Origin: Cucumis sativus
Lineage: Eukaryota; Streptophyta; Magnoliopsida; Cucurbitales; Cucurbitaceae
Reading direction: 5' to 3'
Length of the DNA: 64,000 bases
NCBI RefSeq assembly: GCF_000004075.3
Contig: NC_026658.2
Span: 2,852,001-2,916,000, forward strand
Under the pieces are notes generated by a model. It did not search any database. It worked only from the letters and a program-made list of their open reading frames with translations, and was not told where the DNA came from. Both the position numbers and the translations under genes were made by a program. Positions 1 through 13,795 of the stretch are shown here, in pieces. How positions within the stretch are numbered: the first letter of the stretch is position 1; every line of letters begins with the position of its first letter.

Positions 1-1800
1 TTTGAATAAGAACAAAACACATATGAAAAGGAAACACCAAAAAGGGTAAAAATGAATAAATTAGTGAACAACCCACAAGTGTATGTCCACATGCCATCTG
101 GATCTAACCACCACTATGAGATGAACTCATATTGTAAATTTGTAATACACATATTTACATTCATATTTCCTTTTGGCTTCTCACCAAAATCACTTTTATA
201 TTTAATTTCACACTTTTGAATATACTTTTTATCACCATCAAATCTAAACATGCTAGTTAGAGGGTTTTTAAATTCAAATTTACTCTAACAAATATTGTAT
301 TTGAATGGATATAAAAATACATATATCCCCACAAAAATATTTTATCGGATTTTATTTTCGTTTATAGAGATGATTTTTAGTTTTTTATAGTAAGATAAAT
401 TAAAATATTTAGAAAATTTAAGATTTTATACTGATAAAAACTGATATATAGAAAGACCTATCAAAAGTCTGTATTAATAGAATATTACGAAATTTTGTTG
501 TCAAATTTTCCATTTTTGATCATTTTTATGTATATATATTATTTTGAAAAATTAATGGGAAAAAGGAGTGAGAAAAAAGATATAATTATTAATTAATGTT
601 TTAGTTCATTTACATTATAGTTACTTTGAAAGGTTTCTAATGATATCTCATAATTAAAAAATTATTGTACTTTTAGTTTAGTCTTGAGAGCAATGATTGA
701 TGTTTGTGAATGACGTTAATAATGGATAAATATTATATTCAAAATGTTTTTGTATAAAAAATAAAAGAAAAAAAAAGTTAAATTTAAAAAGTAGTTATCG
801 AAGATCAATGGTAAATGACAAAACTCATCATCCCACATATTTAGTACACACGACTCCAAAATGTAGGAATGAACCTTCAACCTCTCGAGATAGATGTCAT
901 GCCGATACCACTAAGCTTAGTTTACAAAGAGAAATCAATATAGATATATATTTGTTGTTTATTATTAGTGCAATTGATGTAGAAAGATTTAAAAGAGAAA
1001 CATTCTCTAAATAATGCTTAACTGAATTGAAAGTGCATTTTATATTAGCACAAAGTTGTAAACGTTGATTAAATATTAGAAACATATATGTTAAGTATCG
1101 GTGAAATGTTCATAAACATCGAGGAAATTTAAAATTTATTAATATATAATCGATATTTGGGTCTATATAACAATATGTTAATCACCAAACTCAAGTAGGA
1201 TGGTATAATTGGTTAAAATATATACTATCAATTAAAGTAGCAATTTGTTTCATAAACTTAGAATTTTGTTACTTGCTTTCAATTTGGTAACAATTTAGTT
1301 CATATATTTTAATACGTAACAATTTAGTCTTGGTACTTTCAAATTTATAACAATTTAGTACGTAGAAAATATTAAAACTAGATGTTATTTCTAGACTATG
1401 TATTTTGTAAAAGATATTAAGTTTCGGTTAGTTTATTGATTTTAAATTGATCCGTATGAATTCGAAAATGAAAGATTTAAAGATTAAATTGTTATAAAAT
1501 TATAAATACAAGTTACAAATAAATTGAAGTTTAGATACTAAAAGTAATTTTTAATTTAAAAAAATTGAGAAATGAAATAACAAATGAGTTTTTTTGAAAA
1601 ATAGAAAAGAAGAACGATCTAAAAAAGAATAAAAGAATAAAAGAATTCTTTTACATTTTATTTTTATAAGCGTAAATAGTTAGTGAATTTATATTGTATT
1701 TTAAAGGTTTTGTTTTCCAGCTCCAAGCCAATAACAATGGAAGACAATGAATATAAGCAAGCTCTTGCTAGTGGCGGAAGGATGATTTGCTGAATGTGAT
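1..1800. other. AT-rich intergenic region
   Basis: No gene is supported here. The stretch is very AT-rich with short interrupted reading frames only. It contains one SINE-like copy near 845-920, listed separately. The right end grades into the CT-rich leader of the receptor kinase gene. Confidence 0.6.
840..925 (-). repeat. tRNA-like SINE copy
   Basis: On the minus strand there is an A-box-like TAGTGGTATCG at about 905-915 followed by a B-box-like GGTTCATTCC at 866-875. Spacing and surrounding words match the other SINE-like copies in this window (for example the one at 13317). Confidence 0.45.
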
Positions 1801-1804
1801 GCAG

Positions 1805-3702
1805 TTCCTCTTCAGGCACCACCACCACTCTCTACAATTCTTCTTCTCTGAGCTTCGTATTTCTTAACCCATCACCGCCCTTCTTCCTCTTTCTTATTAC
1901 TCTCTCTTTTTTTTTTTTTTCTTTCAGGTTTAAGAATCTTGAGGATAATCTTTCTCTTTACTCTGCCCCAAATCTACTTCTCCTATTCCCAGGTACTTAT
2001 TTTGGTTCTTCTTTAATCTTTCAGTACCCTTTTCGATTTAATCTCGTTTCTCTTCTGGGTTTTGTTGATTACTCATTTGCTTATTGATTTTAATTAGCTA
2101 CTTCTCTCTTTTGTTTTTTTGTTTTTCTCATTTTCTAGGGTGATTTGGTTTTCGTTGCAGAGCTAAGTGGCAGAGATTTTATAGAAAATTGGAATGTGGA
2201 AATAAAAGAAATGGTAATTAATTTATTTACGAAGTCTGAATTTTTTTTTTAGTTTCCATTTTAGTCTTCTAAAGATTATAAGGATATTGTGATGTTTGAA
2301 TATCGAATGCAAAAAATTCAACTTAACATGACTTTTATTTTATTTTATCCTGTTTTGAGTGATAAATTTTAAATGTATGAGAAAGTCATTTATATTCATC
2401 AATCTCGAAGTTCAACCTGAAGGTCAACTTAAGAACATTTGGGAGAAGTGTGAACAAACTAATGAATTTCAAGCGCCTTCCTCCTTGTGGTATTTTGATG
2501 ACCACGAAAATTTGTGTTTTTTTTTTTTTTTTTTTTTTTTGAGTACTATTCTTCAACCATCAACCATCAACCATCAGAGCCCTCTTTTCTAGCTTAGTTT
2601 TTAAAGTTGGTTAGATTGATAAAGTCATTCAGCTGGTTTGTGTTAGATTGCCACCAAAGTTCTACTTAGGAAGGGAAAAGATATATGGTACACAAGCGAG
2701 GACAATAATCTCTCAAGAGGTATAAAAGATATTTTGAGTGAAACAAGAAACAATGTCATAAGGGTTATACCCAAAGTGACCATTGTGGAGATATATTTGA
2801 GAGTTTGTTGTCCCTAGCAAAGGGTATGAGAGCCACGCCTCTTACATTTAGTTGTGTAGTGCGTCTGGATGACGTAGTCAATTGTGATCCTGGTTGAGCT
2901 AATCAAATAGGGGATGGGCTCTAGTGAAAAGGAGTTATTTGGGTTAAAAGTGATTGTCGAGAGTGCTCATGGATTGATGACTATTCGAGGGGATGCCAAG
3001 AAAGTCTTGCTTATTATTGTTATTAAATTCTTAAAAATATTTATTTAATTTTAATATGTATAAATTGACCACATATATTTTTGGTTTTTCATAAATTTTT
3101 AATTCTTTTTTTCAAGTATGAGTAGAAAATTATGATAAAAGAAGAAATTTTGAAATAAAATCACAAAATCATATAGTTTTTCCTAATTCTAATATTTTTC
3201 CACGAAATCAATAATTTAAGAGCCCTAAAAAGGTAATTCAACGTACACCAATCAGTAATTAGTTTTTAGATTATACTTTGTTAGATTGGAGGCAATTTTT
3301 AAAGGTCGCCTCCCTTTTTTATGTGTTCTTCTTTGAGTTTTGTTATTTAATTTCTTCTCAATGAATGTTTAGTGTATTCTTTAATTTTTTCTCCATGAAA
3401 GTTGCATTCATCATATTCTGATTTTACAAATCAAGATTGGTGCCTATAGCTATTGTTCAAATGCTCTAGAACTGCTATGCTAGTAGTCTGATCCATTCTT
3501 TTTAATGTGGCCTTATCTTCTTCAAGGATTTGTTGGTAGACTGTGGATCATTAGGTATCTTGTACCAAATAATTTGGGACTTATTACCATGCCAATATAT
3601 TTGACTAAAAGAATGGTTGGTTTTGCAAATATGGCAATGACTCTATTAACCTTTTTTGCCCAGATTCTTAACATTACGCGATGAAAGTGATTTTTAGCGG
3701 AG
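1805..3702 (+). other. Probable 5' leader and leader intron of the receptor kinase gene
   Basis: A CT-rich stretch at about 1805-1990 looks like a transcribed plant leader. A donor-like AG|GTACTTATT lies near 1991. An acceptor-like TTTTTTGCCCAG ends near 3663, about 40 bases before the start codon. The intron would hold a poly-T run at 2518-2540 and unrecognised repeat-like sequence around 2640-3010. The exact transcript start cannot be seen. Confidence 0.4.
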
Positions 3703-6700
3703 ATGGCAAAACTCTATCTTACTGCTCTAGTTTTGGTTTGCTTTCATTACTTTGCGGTGTCTGATTTTCAAGGTATGAACTGCATCTCAAGGTAGCTTAT
3801 GAAAATTGAGAACTTACTGTACTGCTGCTCATAGTCTTTTGTATAAACATCTGGTCTATGGCAAAAAGATTGTCCATCTGATTTATCTTCATGATGTTTG
3901 AAACAGTATGTAGTTTTGAATAGAAATTGAAATTCTTTTAGCATGTTTGTCAGTTTTAATAATATTAAAAGAAAGATTATGGAAATCACTTCCAAAATGA
4001 CTTTTAATAATTCAAAGTCAGTTTTAATAATATGAAAATTGTATTTGAAAGTGTAAAATTATAACCAACTAAGTGTATTTCGTATTGATTTTGAAGTGAT
4101 TTTAGCAATTTTAAAATCAATCCCAAAATACACATTTTCATTGGCAAAGACAGTATTAAGTGTTTCTAATTCTTTCTTTTTTTTGTTTATTTTTCACACT
4201 ATCTTTGGATATGCTACAAGTCTTTTGTCACATGGAAGATACCTTTTCCATCAGTTCGTCTTTTTGCTCATTTCTTGTGAGTTGGTAGAAAAGCTAGTCT
4301 GAAGTTATCAACAAGTGTGAAAGCCTTTTTTCCCTTGTAAAGGGATACAAATTTGAAAATTTTGTGAGATTAAATCATTAAATAATGTAGTTTTCTTTTC
4401 AATTTCTGATTGCTTCCAGTTGCGCAAATTTACCTGGAATTACTATTATACTGATATTCTCTAATTGCTTGATCACTTGATGAATGTACGTTGTTCTTAT
4501 CACCTTCAGGTGACGCACTCTATGCATTTAAGAAGGCATTGAATGCAACAAGTAGTCAGCTTGGAGATTGGAACCTAAATCATGTCAATCCATGCAGTAG
4601 TTGGTCCAATATTATGTGTAATGGGAACAACGTGACAGCTATGTAAGACATAATTAAATTAAATACACTCTTTTGCTGATCTTTCTATCCATTTAGCAAT
4701 AATCATGTCACTTGTGAGTGCTTAGATGCTCTATATAAATGACTTATTTATTTCATTGTATGAAATATTTTACTTGCCAATATTAAAGGTTTCAAGTCTG
4801 CCATTACTTATATTAAATCTAATTTTCTCAGAACCTTGCCAACGATGGGATTTACTGGAACCTTGTCTCCAGAAATTGCTGTCATAAAATCTCTTTCAAC
4901 TCTGTGAGTACTGTGTTATTTTGTGGACGAGAATTTGCAGCTCTAAATACTTGATGTTTGTGCAATTTAAGCCGGCTTCTTTTATTATTATACTCCAAAT
5001 TCTGGATTTTATTGATCATAATATTCATTGTTGTCTTAAAAGTAAGTTTTAATTCTTCAAGTCAGGTGCTTGGCTTACTTAAGGTTATCTATTCATGTTG
5101 CTCGAGAAAGAGTTCTATTTTGCACATGTATATATAGTATTAAAATTCCATAACTGGAACTTTCTTTATACTATTTTTTTCAAAAGATTGTAAATTAGAA
5201 GATCACCCACTAATACCAACTGGGATAAACTATTATCAACAAAGAACTAAAATCTGTTTTCTTATGATTGGAATTCCTGTAATTTACTAAGCGCAAGACT
5301 TCGTCCTCTTCAGAGATCTAATTTTCTCACATCCCTTGGTCGGATATTTTCTTTTAACCTTCTAGTTTCAGGGAAGTGTTGGACGTTAGACATCCGTATA
5401 TCTGAGATAACCTTAGCTTTGAAAAGCATATTATGATTATTTGGACACTAAATTTGGTTAACAAAACTGGTTTTTGAAATAATCTTCTTATTGGCAATGA
5501 GAAACTTAATTAATATATATTAATCTACTGCAGGAACTTGGAGGGAAATTACATAACTGGAGGGATACCAGCGGAGTTTGGAAACTTGACAAATTTGGTC
5601 ACTTTGGATCTCGGAAATAACAGCCTAATTGATCAAATACCATCGTCCCTGGGTAATCTTAAGAATCTACGGTTCCTGTAAGTAATGGGTTTCAAATTAC
5701 TCAAATTTCAAAGATACCTTATGAGCATTTGCAATACACCTGGGTTTTAGTTGAGATAATGACTATTGACTCCTTATTCTCATTGAAGCAGAACTCTGAG
5801 TCAAAATCATTTAACTGGGAGTATTCCTGAGACGTTGTCAACCCTTCCTAGCTTGATCAATCTGTATGTTTTCAATTATGCATAAGGCTATTAATGGAGA
5901 TTTTCAGATTCGGGGATCTGTGTTCTGTTCTCAATGCCTTGATTGTTACTCTCCTACAGTTTTCTTGATTCGAATAATCTCAGTGGCCAGATTCCGGAGC
6001 AATTATTTCAAGTTTCAAAATTCAAGTACGTGGAACTTTTGAATACTATCAAGGTAGATATTATCATACCTATATATCTGCTATAACATGGCATTAGGAA
6101 ACCAACACCAATTCCTAAAATTAGTGATATTAGGAAACACATCTATCTGATATTTATGGCACGATCATATAGCTCAACAGTTTAAAGCATCTACTTTTTT
6201 TTGAGAATGAAGGTTTGATTCTTTACCTTAAATTTTAGTTTCTAATGAAAGTAAAAAAAGACAATAATTAACTTAAATTTTTGAAGCTAACATTCAAAAT
6301 CTAAAGCATCACTGATCGACAAATGAAAAGGAAATACCATATGTTGCTTGGACATGACAAATCCCATATCCAAAATTGATTTGGTCAAAAGAAAGTAACC
6401 AAAATTATAAAATTTAAACACTTGCTGTTAAGAAAAATTTCCTATTACTACTGTCAGGAGAAAGCAGCAAATAACGGAGAACTTAAAAGAAAGCAATAAA
6501 GATTGGAAATATAAGAATTAACGTGAATAACTCAAACTGAAAGAAAAACCGTGATCAATCAAAAAGAAGTTCACTATGTGAAAATTATTACAAACACATA
6601 GAATTCTCTTGCTGATTCCAACTCCAACACTCTCAAAACTTTTATGCTACTCACACCCTTTTCTTTACTTTCAAACTAGAAAATACAGAAAGATAATTCA

Positions 6701-9700
6701 ACTAGAATTAGGTCACCCAAGCTTTTAGAGTGCTTGGAGCTCATCGCTCTCAGAACTTTTTTGATGTAGAATTGTTCTCATTTAATAACTTGTCAAGAAC
6801 CCTACAATCACAATCTCTATTTTTCAATAGATCTTACAGTGCAATGTAATTTCTATATTCTTTGTCATCCGTTTATTTATTTTTCACCTTCCAAATATTT
6901 TTTTCACAGCTTTTCTGGAAATAAGTTGGATTGCGGCAACAATTCACGTTGGTCCTGTGATTCGGACAGTACAAATTCAGGTTATTGGATCGGATTTGCC
7001 TTAGGTCCTTAGGCTTGTGGAAAATCTTTTCCTCCGTTTTGATAACTTAGGCACCCTTTAGCAGAAAGAGAAATGTGAAAGTTTCGTCATTTTCTCAGGT
7101 GCTTCAAATAAGTCGAAGGTTGGGCTCTTAGCTGGACCTATTTCTGGGTTAATGGTTACTCTTCTTTTGGTCGGATTATTGCTTTTGTTGTGCAAGCATA
7201 GATATAAAGGCTACAAGGGTGAAGTCTTCGAAGATGTTCCCGGTAATTGTTATGACTATCATTGAATTTTCAAAATGGATTATGCAAGCATCATTTATGG
7301 TGACTAGGTTTCATGGATATCGATATCAATGTAAATATAATTGTTTTCTCGGTGCAACCTTTTTTGCCAATTCTTAGTAGCGTTTGTACGTATTAGCACC
7401 TATCTAGAAATACAACTGTGTTGTATTTGTGATTTTTGTCTGAAGCATAGACTATCTAGATGCTACTCATCTAGAGAATTATTCCTTAAAATTTGGTCCT
7501 CTACTAGCATATTGAATTGCTCGAGATAATTGATATGTGATTCGTAGTTGCATAACAAAAATATTTTCCCAACTGGATTCATGAAGAGCTTGTAGAAATA
7601 GTTTCTCATGTTTCTAACTCTTTGATGTAAGTTTTTGTATTACTTGTCAAGTTAACCATCTTATGTCTTAAATGAAATTACTGGATAATTTGAGGTATAG
7701 TTATAATGAATAACAATTTTAAGAATAATAATTAAGTATATAATAACATTTTTTTAAAATCGCAAATATAGCAAAGTCTATTAACGATAGACTTCTATTG
7801 CTGATAGATTCTTATGATTTATTAGATATGGTATATCAGTGATAGATTTCTATCATTGAGATTTTGATAGATTTCGACAGATTTCTCTATATTTGCATTT
7901 TTTTAAATTTTGCTATATACTTAATTATTTTGAATCTAATTGCTATATTTCCAGTTATCGTACTTTGAGTCATTCATTAGTAATTTTATGAAACACGCAA
8001 TAATTTCAAATGTAATCAAGTCACAAGCTGGAAAAGGGAATCAAAATTCCATATGCCTCCACCCCATCTCACCCGCACTAGAACTGAATTTTTTGTTCAT
8101 GGAAGCGTGTCTAAATGTTTTTTTTCCCTAATCTCTCAATTAGGTGAAATTGATCGAAAAATTGCATTTGGTCAGCTGAAAAGATTTGCATGGAGGGAGC
8201 TACAGCTAGCTACAGAAAATTTTAGTGAGGAAAATGTTATAGGACAAGGAGGCTTTGGAAAGGTTTACAAAGGGGTGCTTGCTGATGGCACCAAGGTTGC
8301 AGTGAAACAGTCAACTAATTATGAACGCCTTGGGGGAGATGCTTCTTTTCTGCGTGAAGTTGAGATGATTAGTGTAGCTGTTCATAGAAATCTATTGCGG
8401 CTGATTGGGTTTTGTACAACTCAGACTGAACGCTTATTGGTGTATCCCTATATGCAGAACTTGAGTGTTGCCAACCGTCTTCGAGGTATTAAATCATTTG
8501 CTTGTTTTGGATATGAAATTTGAAAAAAAAAAAAAATCTCACAATTTCTGTTTTCGTTTGAGCAGAAATACTTCAATGTTTGCATATTACATCATATATT
8601 AATGATCTGTAGATCTTGGTTTGGGCATAGGGAAATGAGAGAGTAACCAAGAAAACTTTAAAACTAAGGTCTAAGAGATCAATTGAGTGTCAGGTGCTTG
8701 AGTAGATCCTGGTTTGGGCAGAGGGAAATATTGGCCATGGGCTATTTCTTTCCTGTATCTACTTTTTTCATTTTTCGTAGTACTTGCTCAACCTTCAAAT
8801 ATTTTGATTACGGCCGACTTTTTAAGTCTAAAAAAAATATACATGAAGGCATTGTGCCCCTGTCATGTCCTTGGAAAGTAGCACCATTGTCTTAGTCCAG
8901 AGAACAACAAAATTTTCTACTCGTTTGTATTTAGTACTGAAGAAAGGAGTCCTCCAGCCTCTATAGGGGCCACTAGTTGGAAAATGACTTTTTGTGAGAG
9001 GGCGTGGTGGGTGCGGATTATCACATTCTTGAACTGGAAGGTGGTCTCAAGATCTTTCCTGGGGCGGGCTGCGGATAGGTGAAATTGTTGGGTAATTTAG
9101 CTAACTGGTTGCTACTTTCCCGTTACAACTTGAAGCTTTATAGAATATGATTGTTGTCAGTAAGTATGAACATCATTTCGATAAGTGATTTATAGGTGAG
9201 TTTCAACTTTCATTGTTGCATAGAGAGAAACAACCTTGATAAGTCTTTGGATAGTTGTCCTTTTCCGGTTAACTCCTTGCTCGATTGCTCTGTTCATCAC
9301 CTTCCTGCTCTCATCATTTTATCAGTTAGTCTTTTTCTTTGTCGTTTTTACTTTTACTCTTCTCAATGAAAGCTTATGTAAAATAGTCTTGCAGGATACT
9401 GAGCATACAAGTTACTCATTTAATTCACAAGATGAACTTTGGCCAATTGTTATTGTATTGCCTTACTGATAAATAATTACTACCCCTCTAGCTGATTTCT
9501 TTTGTAATCTCCTATGCCAGAACTTAAGCCTGGGGAACCTATTTTAGATTGGCCTACACGAAAACGTGTGGCATTGGGGACAGCTCGTGGTTTTAGGATA
9601 TCTTCACGAACATTGCAATCCAAAGATTATTCACCGAGATGTTAAGGCTGCTAACGTCTTGCTTGATGAGGATTTTGAAGCAGTTGTTGGTGATTTTGGC

Positions 9701-10349
9701 CTCGCCAAGTTGGTTGATGTTAAGAAGACTAGCGTCACAACTCAAGTTCGGGGGACAGCTGGCCACATAGCACCCGAGTACTTATCCACTGGGAAATCGT
9801 CAGAAAAGACTGATGTTTTTGGTTATGGCATTATGCTTTTAGAACTTATTACAGGACAACGCGCGATCGACTTCTCACGCTTCGATGAAGATGATGATGT
9901 TTTACTGCTAGACCATGTAAGCAAATTATATCAAAATCAGCACATCTCCATTTGAATCTATTCCTTCTTTATGCCAACTTCAATTAGCTCTACTATCATA
10001 AATATAATTTTGGCTTATTCATCTCTGTTTCTTAAAGGTCAAGAAATTGGAAAGGGAGAAGCGACTGAACATTATTGTGGACGAAAACCTGACTAACTAT
10101 GATATTAGAGAGGTGGAGACATTGGCTCAAGTTGCGCTACTGTGTACGCAGCAATCTTCGGCTAGTCGGCCAACAATGTCGCAAGTCATTCGGATGCTGG
10201 AAGGCGAGGGACTCGGAGAGAGGTGGGAGGAATGGCAGCATTTAGAGGTGATTCGCAGACAAGATTATGAGAGAATGCAAAGAAGATTTGAATTAGGGAA
10301 TGATTCCATTTATAAACAGGAAGCTATTGAGTTATCTGGTGGAAGATAA
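3703..10349 (+). CDS. LRR receptor-like kinase, subfamily II, frameshifted
   Basis: This is a membrane receptor kinase close to Arabidopsis At5g10290/At5g65240. Eleven exons: 3703-3772, 4510-4642, 4832-4903, 5534-5677, 5792-5863, 5960-6025, 6910-6980, 7099-7242, 8144-8485, 9521-9916, 10038-10349. The 72/144/72/66-nt LRR exons are typical of the family. In order it has a signal peptide ([15 protein letters not shown]), an LRR cap, about five LRRs, a membrane helix near residues 217-241, then the kinase: [11 protein letters not shown] (about 291), VAVK lysine (about 312), [23 protein letters not shown], and C-terminal IELSGGR. Exon 10 has one extra T in the run at 9591-9594. Read literally, translation ends at a TAA at 9643 after 412 residues, losing the catalytic loop. 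Without that T the sum is exactly 606 codons. I think an assembly error is likelier than a real truncation. Confidence 0.88.
6160..6245 (+). repeat. tRNA-like SINE copy in intron 6
   Basis: The A box TAGCTCAACAG at 6170-6180 fits the TRGYNNARNNG consensus exactly. The B-box-like GGTTTGATTCT follows at 6212-6222. It lies inside the longest internal intron of the receptor kinase gene. Confidence 0.5.
7726..7930. repeat. Dispersed hairpin-rich AT repeat
   Basis: The segment carries several copies of short complementary words (CTATCA, GATAG, TGATAGATT). It is flanked by mirrored outer parts, AATTAAGTATATAATAAC on the left and TTTGCTATATACTTAATT on the right. Related segments occur at 11240-11400, 12440-12660, 15170-15300, 16215-16400 and 26835-26945. 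It may be an old non-autonomous DNA element. Confidence 0.5.
8610..8729. repeat. 27-bp direct repeat in intron 9
   Basis: TAGATCTTGGTTTGGGCATA at 8610 recurs with two changes at 8703, and both are followed by GGGAAAT. The spacing is 93 bases. Nothing else in the intron is recognisable. Confidence 0.6.
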
Positions 10350-12332
10350 GGTAGCAATTACCAAGCTTTTTGATCCTCATCTATATGTCAGTTTTTTTCT
10401 GTTAGATTAGTTTGATTTGGGGGCCATCCTTATGAAATCATTGCCTTCTCATATCCTACTTTTGTACATTTCATTCACTTTTGTTTATATTTTTTTGGCT
10501 GTGCTTCTTTGTGTAATCTTAATTCCCTCAATTTAACACGTGCTGTGGCTGAAGTTTGTATTTGTAATACAACTGAGTGAATAGAGTCGTTATTTTCATA
10601 CTTGGCATTGCATTTGCCAACATTGTAACTATAGAATAATTATTGTTTGAGCTTAAATAAAATTGTTCTTCGTTTCTAAATTGTTCTTGGTTCTGTGCTT
10701 GCTTAATAAGCATTTAAAGTTTTAATTTTTATTATTTTTTAAATAGTTTGTGTAAGTTTCAAATTACATATTTTAATTTTGTAATCTAATTATATATCAC
10801 ATGATAATGTAACATTTTTCATAGGATAAAATTAACCATATAAAAAAAAGAAAATTATAATATTCCCAAAGGCTCACGTGATTTAGAGTCAAACATTTGC
10901 AATGACCCTTCAAATTCGTCAAAAATGGGTTACTGAAGACTAACACTTTTCTTCTTTCTTTCTTTACAATAATATTGCATTTTAAAACAATGATGAACAC
11001 AACATCCCTTTTGACCTAATTTCCACATTTAGAAAAAACAAAATAAAGTATATATTTAATTTATTTATAAAAAAAATAATAATTTCCTTTTGCTATGTTT
11101 GAGTATGAGCTTACATATTAATTAAATATTGAGTTTACAAGCGAAAAGTTAATGTAATTTTTTTTGTAAAATTATAGTTTACCTATTGTGGTGTATATAT
11201 TATAAAATATAAATAATGAGTAAAATTTTAAATTTAATTTCAGCCTTTGATTTTTATAAATTAGACTTAGCAAATTTTTATTATCTATCACAATAAATTT
11301 CAGATAATATCGATCACTTTAATGATATATATCAATATATGTCTATTTAGATATATTGTGGTGTATAAGATTTTGTTATATTTATAAATATTTTCAATCA
11401 TTTTACCCTATTTCAAAACAATTTAGTTCCTAAACTTTAGTCGGTGAATGTTTAGTCTCGATACTTTAAATTATTATTACTAACAATTTTAGTCCTTAAA
11501 CTTTTAATAAAAAACATAACAAAACCTCCCCACTTAGCTTTGATAATACCTTTTAACTTTAAAAATCTACATTTTTTTTTAAATTATTTGAAGCTAACGT
11601 ATTTACAAAATATAACCAAAAATCTATAATATATCAATAATAGGCACCGTAAATGCATATATTAATAAACTTTATTGATGTCTATCAATGTGCCTATCAT
11701 ATATAAAATACGAAGTTTTGTTATATTTTGTAAATATTTCGTTTCATTTTACTATATTTTAAAACATATTAACTCTAACATCTAACCAAAACATTATGGA
11801 ATATCTTTTTGAAAAAAAAATTCTAAATGAACCAATATACGAACAACCATAATTAAGTTAGCAACATTATCAGATAATCAAAGACAGAAGAAGGAAAAAA
11901 AAAATCAGATAGTACAAGAGAACATAACATTCCTTTGATCATGATTCGTTGTTTTGGTCATGGACTCATGCGTGTCAAACAACAATACATATATAAAAGT
12001 AAAATTCAGAATGTGAACATACATATCTATATATATATAAGGAAATAATACATTAAAGTTATTCTTCCAAAAAATAAGGAAGATTTTTTTGTGTATTTGA
12101 AAGGTAAAAAAGGCGCAAAGTTCACATGAGATATTGAATGTTTTTTGTGTCCATAAAGTTGGTATTTATTTGCACAAAAGAAGCAAATTATTTGGATGAT
12201 TTCATGTATATGATTGCATGCATGACGAAATATCTTTTAGTTTTCTCTCTTTCAACCTATGGTCAAATTAATCACATACATATTTTTATGGATGGATAGT
12301 TACTAATTAATTAAATGCAAAACTTTAACTCC

Positions 12333-12333
<1 letters not shown>

Positions 12334-12361
<28 letters not shown>
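12334..12361. repeat. (TA)n microsatellite
   Basis: An uninterrupted alternating TA run of about 28 bases. Similar runs occur near 15776-15791 and 43573-43610. Confidence 0.9.
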
Positions 12362-12366
<5 letters not shown>

Positions 12367-12439
12367 CCTACCACCTTGACTTTATTTAGTCAGTCTCTAA
12401 ATTTCAAATAAATTATAGTTTGAGATTTGTTTACTAAGG

Positions 12440-12660
12440 TAATTGTGATAGGTAGTTGTATATATAATAATATTTTTTAAAAAAATTATAAATATATATA
12501 CAGTAATCTATCGATCATAGATTTATGTTATTGATAAGTTGTTATATGGTCTATCTTATTGGTGACAAACTTCTATCATTAATAGACGATGACAGATTTT
12601 GTTATATTTGTAAAAAGTTTTTAAATGTTGATATATATGCTAATAATTTAAATTTAATTA
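12440..12660. repeat. Dispersed hairpin-rich AT repeat, second copy
   Basis: It shares with the copy at 7726 the word order of an ATAATAATATT-like opening, CTATCGATCATAGATT, CTATCATTAATAGACGATG and a closing TTGTTATATTTGTAAA. The copies are well diverged, so the family is old. Confidence 0.45.
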
Positions 12661-13316
12661 TTATATTTACAACTATAATCTTGATTGGTGATGATGCATA
12701 CTTTAACTAGTTGAGTTGCACCCATGTAGATAAACACTATGGTCTCGACCTTGATATCATTTGGCTTGATAAAAATCATCGGTGTATCCCATGTTTGGGA
12801 GTGATTTTTATTTAATCACTTTTTTCATATTCAAAATTACTTTGAGATGTGTTTTGAATCAATTAAAATTAATTTAATATTTAATTTCACACCTTTTAAA
12901 TACTATTTTCATTTCATCAAAGTTAATTTTAAATGACATATAATAGCTTTAAACCTAAAAGGCTATCAATATAAGATGTAGCAAATCAAGTTATCCACTC
13001 CCCTTGGTTCAACCTAAATGGGCATACCTATACACCATTGACCTCGAGAAACTAAATTAGTATTTATCTTAAAATTAATCGACAATTAATAGAAGAATTA
13101 CCTCATATACTATATAATTGTAACATCCACACTTTTTTCAATTTGAGATATTCATCATGTTTCTTTAAGATAACGTACCTTTTTAGTTTTTCATCATGAC
13201 CGAATTTTCACATTGCCTTCATTAGAATAACCAATACCTTATATTAAGAAAAATAGATTAGAGTTCTATCTTAAAATTAATGGACAATACAAGAAGTAAT
13301 CCACCAAAAAGTGAGT

Positions 13317-13395
13317 TTGATTTAGTGGTATTGACAGGACCTATGAGAGGACGGAGGTTTAATCCACCACCTCATAGTTATTGTACTAAATAAAG
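13317..13395 (+). repeat. tRNA-like SINE copy
   Basis: A-box-like TAGTGGTATTG at 13323-13333 and B-box-like GGTTTAATCC at 13356-13365 are followed by the ATTGTACTAAA tail words seen in other copies in the window. Confidence 0.5.
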
Positions 13396-13637
13396 TACAA
13401 AAAGTATTAACTTCAAACGTTCCACCACTAGGACGTAATGACCGTCGTCATAAAAAATAAGTAATTAAAAAAAGGAAGAAAAGAGATCACTAGCTCACAC
13501 GTGAACATCACACCCTTAAATTATAACTTACCCTTCAAAACCCTAAATGAGTTCCCAATTTTGAACAACCTTTTTCAATGTTTGATTCTTATGGAGCCCG
13601 TGAGTCCTTATTCATCATCTGCCCTTCAAAGTCTATC

Positions 13638-13645
13638 TATAAATA
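13638..13645 (+). promoter_or_regulatory. TATA box of the first small SLEALAMAG gene
   Basis: TATAAATA lies about 150 bases before the ATG at 13796, which would place the transcript start near 13670. The surrounding 100 bases are repeated, with changes, upstream of the second copy, so the promoter was duplicated with the gene. Confidence 0.5.
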
Positions 13646-13795
13646 TCCCAAAATCATCACTTTCCAATTCTTCATCAAACCCCAAATCAACTTTATTAAC
13701 CTCAGCTCTCTACAAAAATTCCCATAAAACATATATCCATATATCTATATCTTTGTAAAGCAAATTAGTACACACTTCTGTACTATAGGTTTTCC

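Larger units (their letters stand above)
10350..13500. other. 3' UTR of receptor kinase, then AT-rich intergenic DNA
   Basis: The first 200-350 bases after the stop probably hold the 3' UTR; no definite poly(A) signal can be assigned. The rest has no supported gene. It contains copies of the hairpin-rich repeat (11240-11400, 11620-11760, 12440-12660), a TA microsatellite at 12334-12361 and a SINE-like copy at 13317-13395. Confidence 0.6.

Noticed and set aside
9521-9916. Reading the receptor kinase as a pseudogene
   Set aside because: There is a single one-base change; all splice sites, catalytic motifs and the C terminus are kept, and the same type of break occurs in six other genes.
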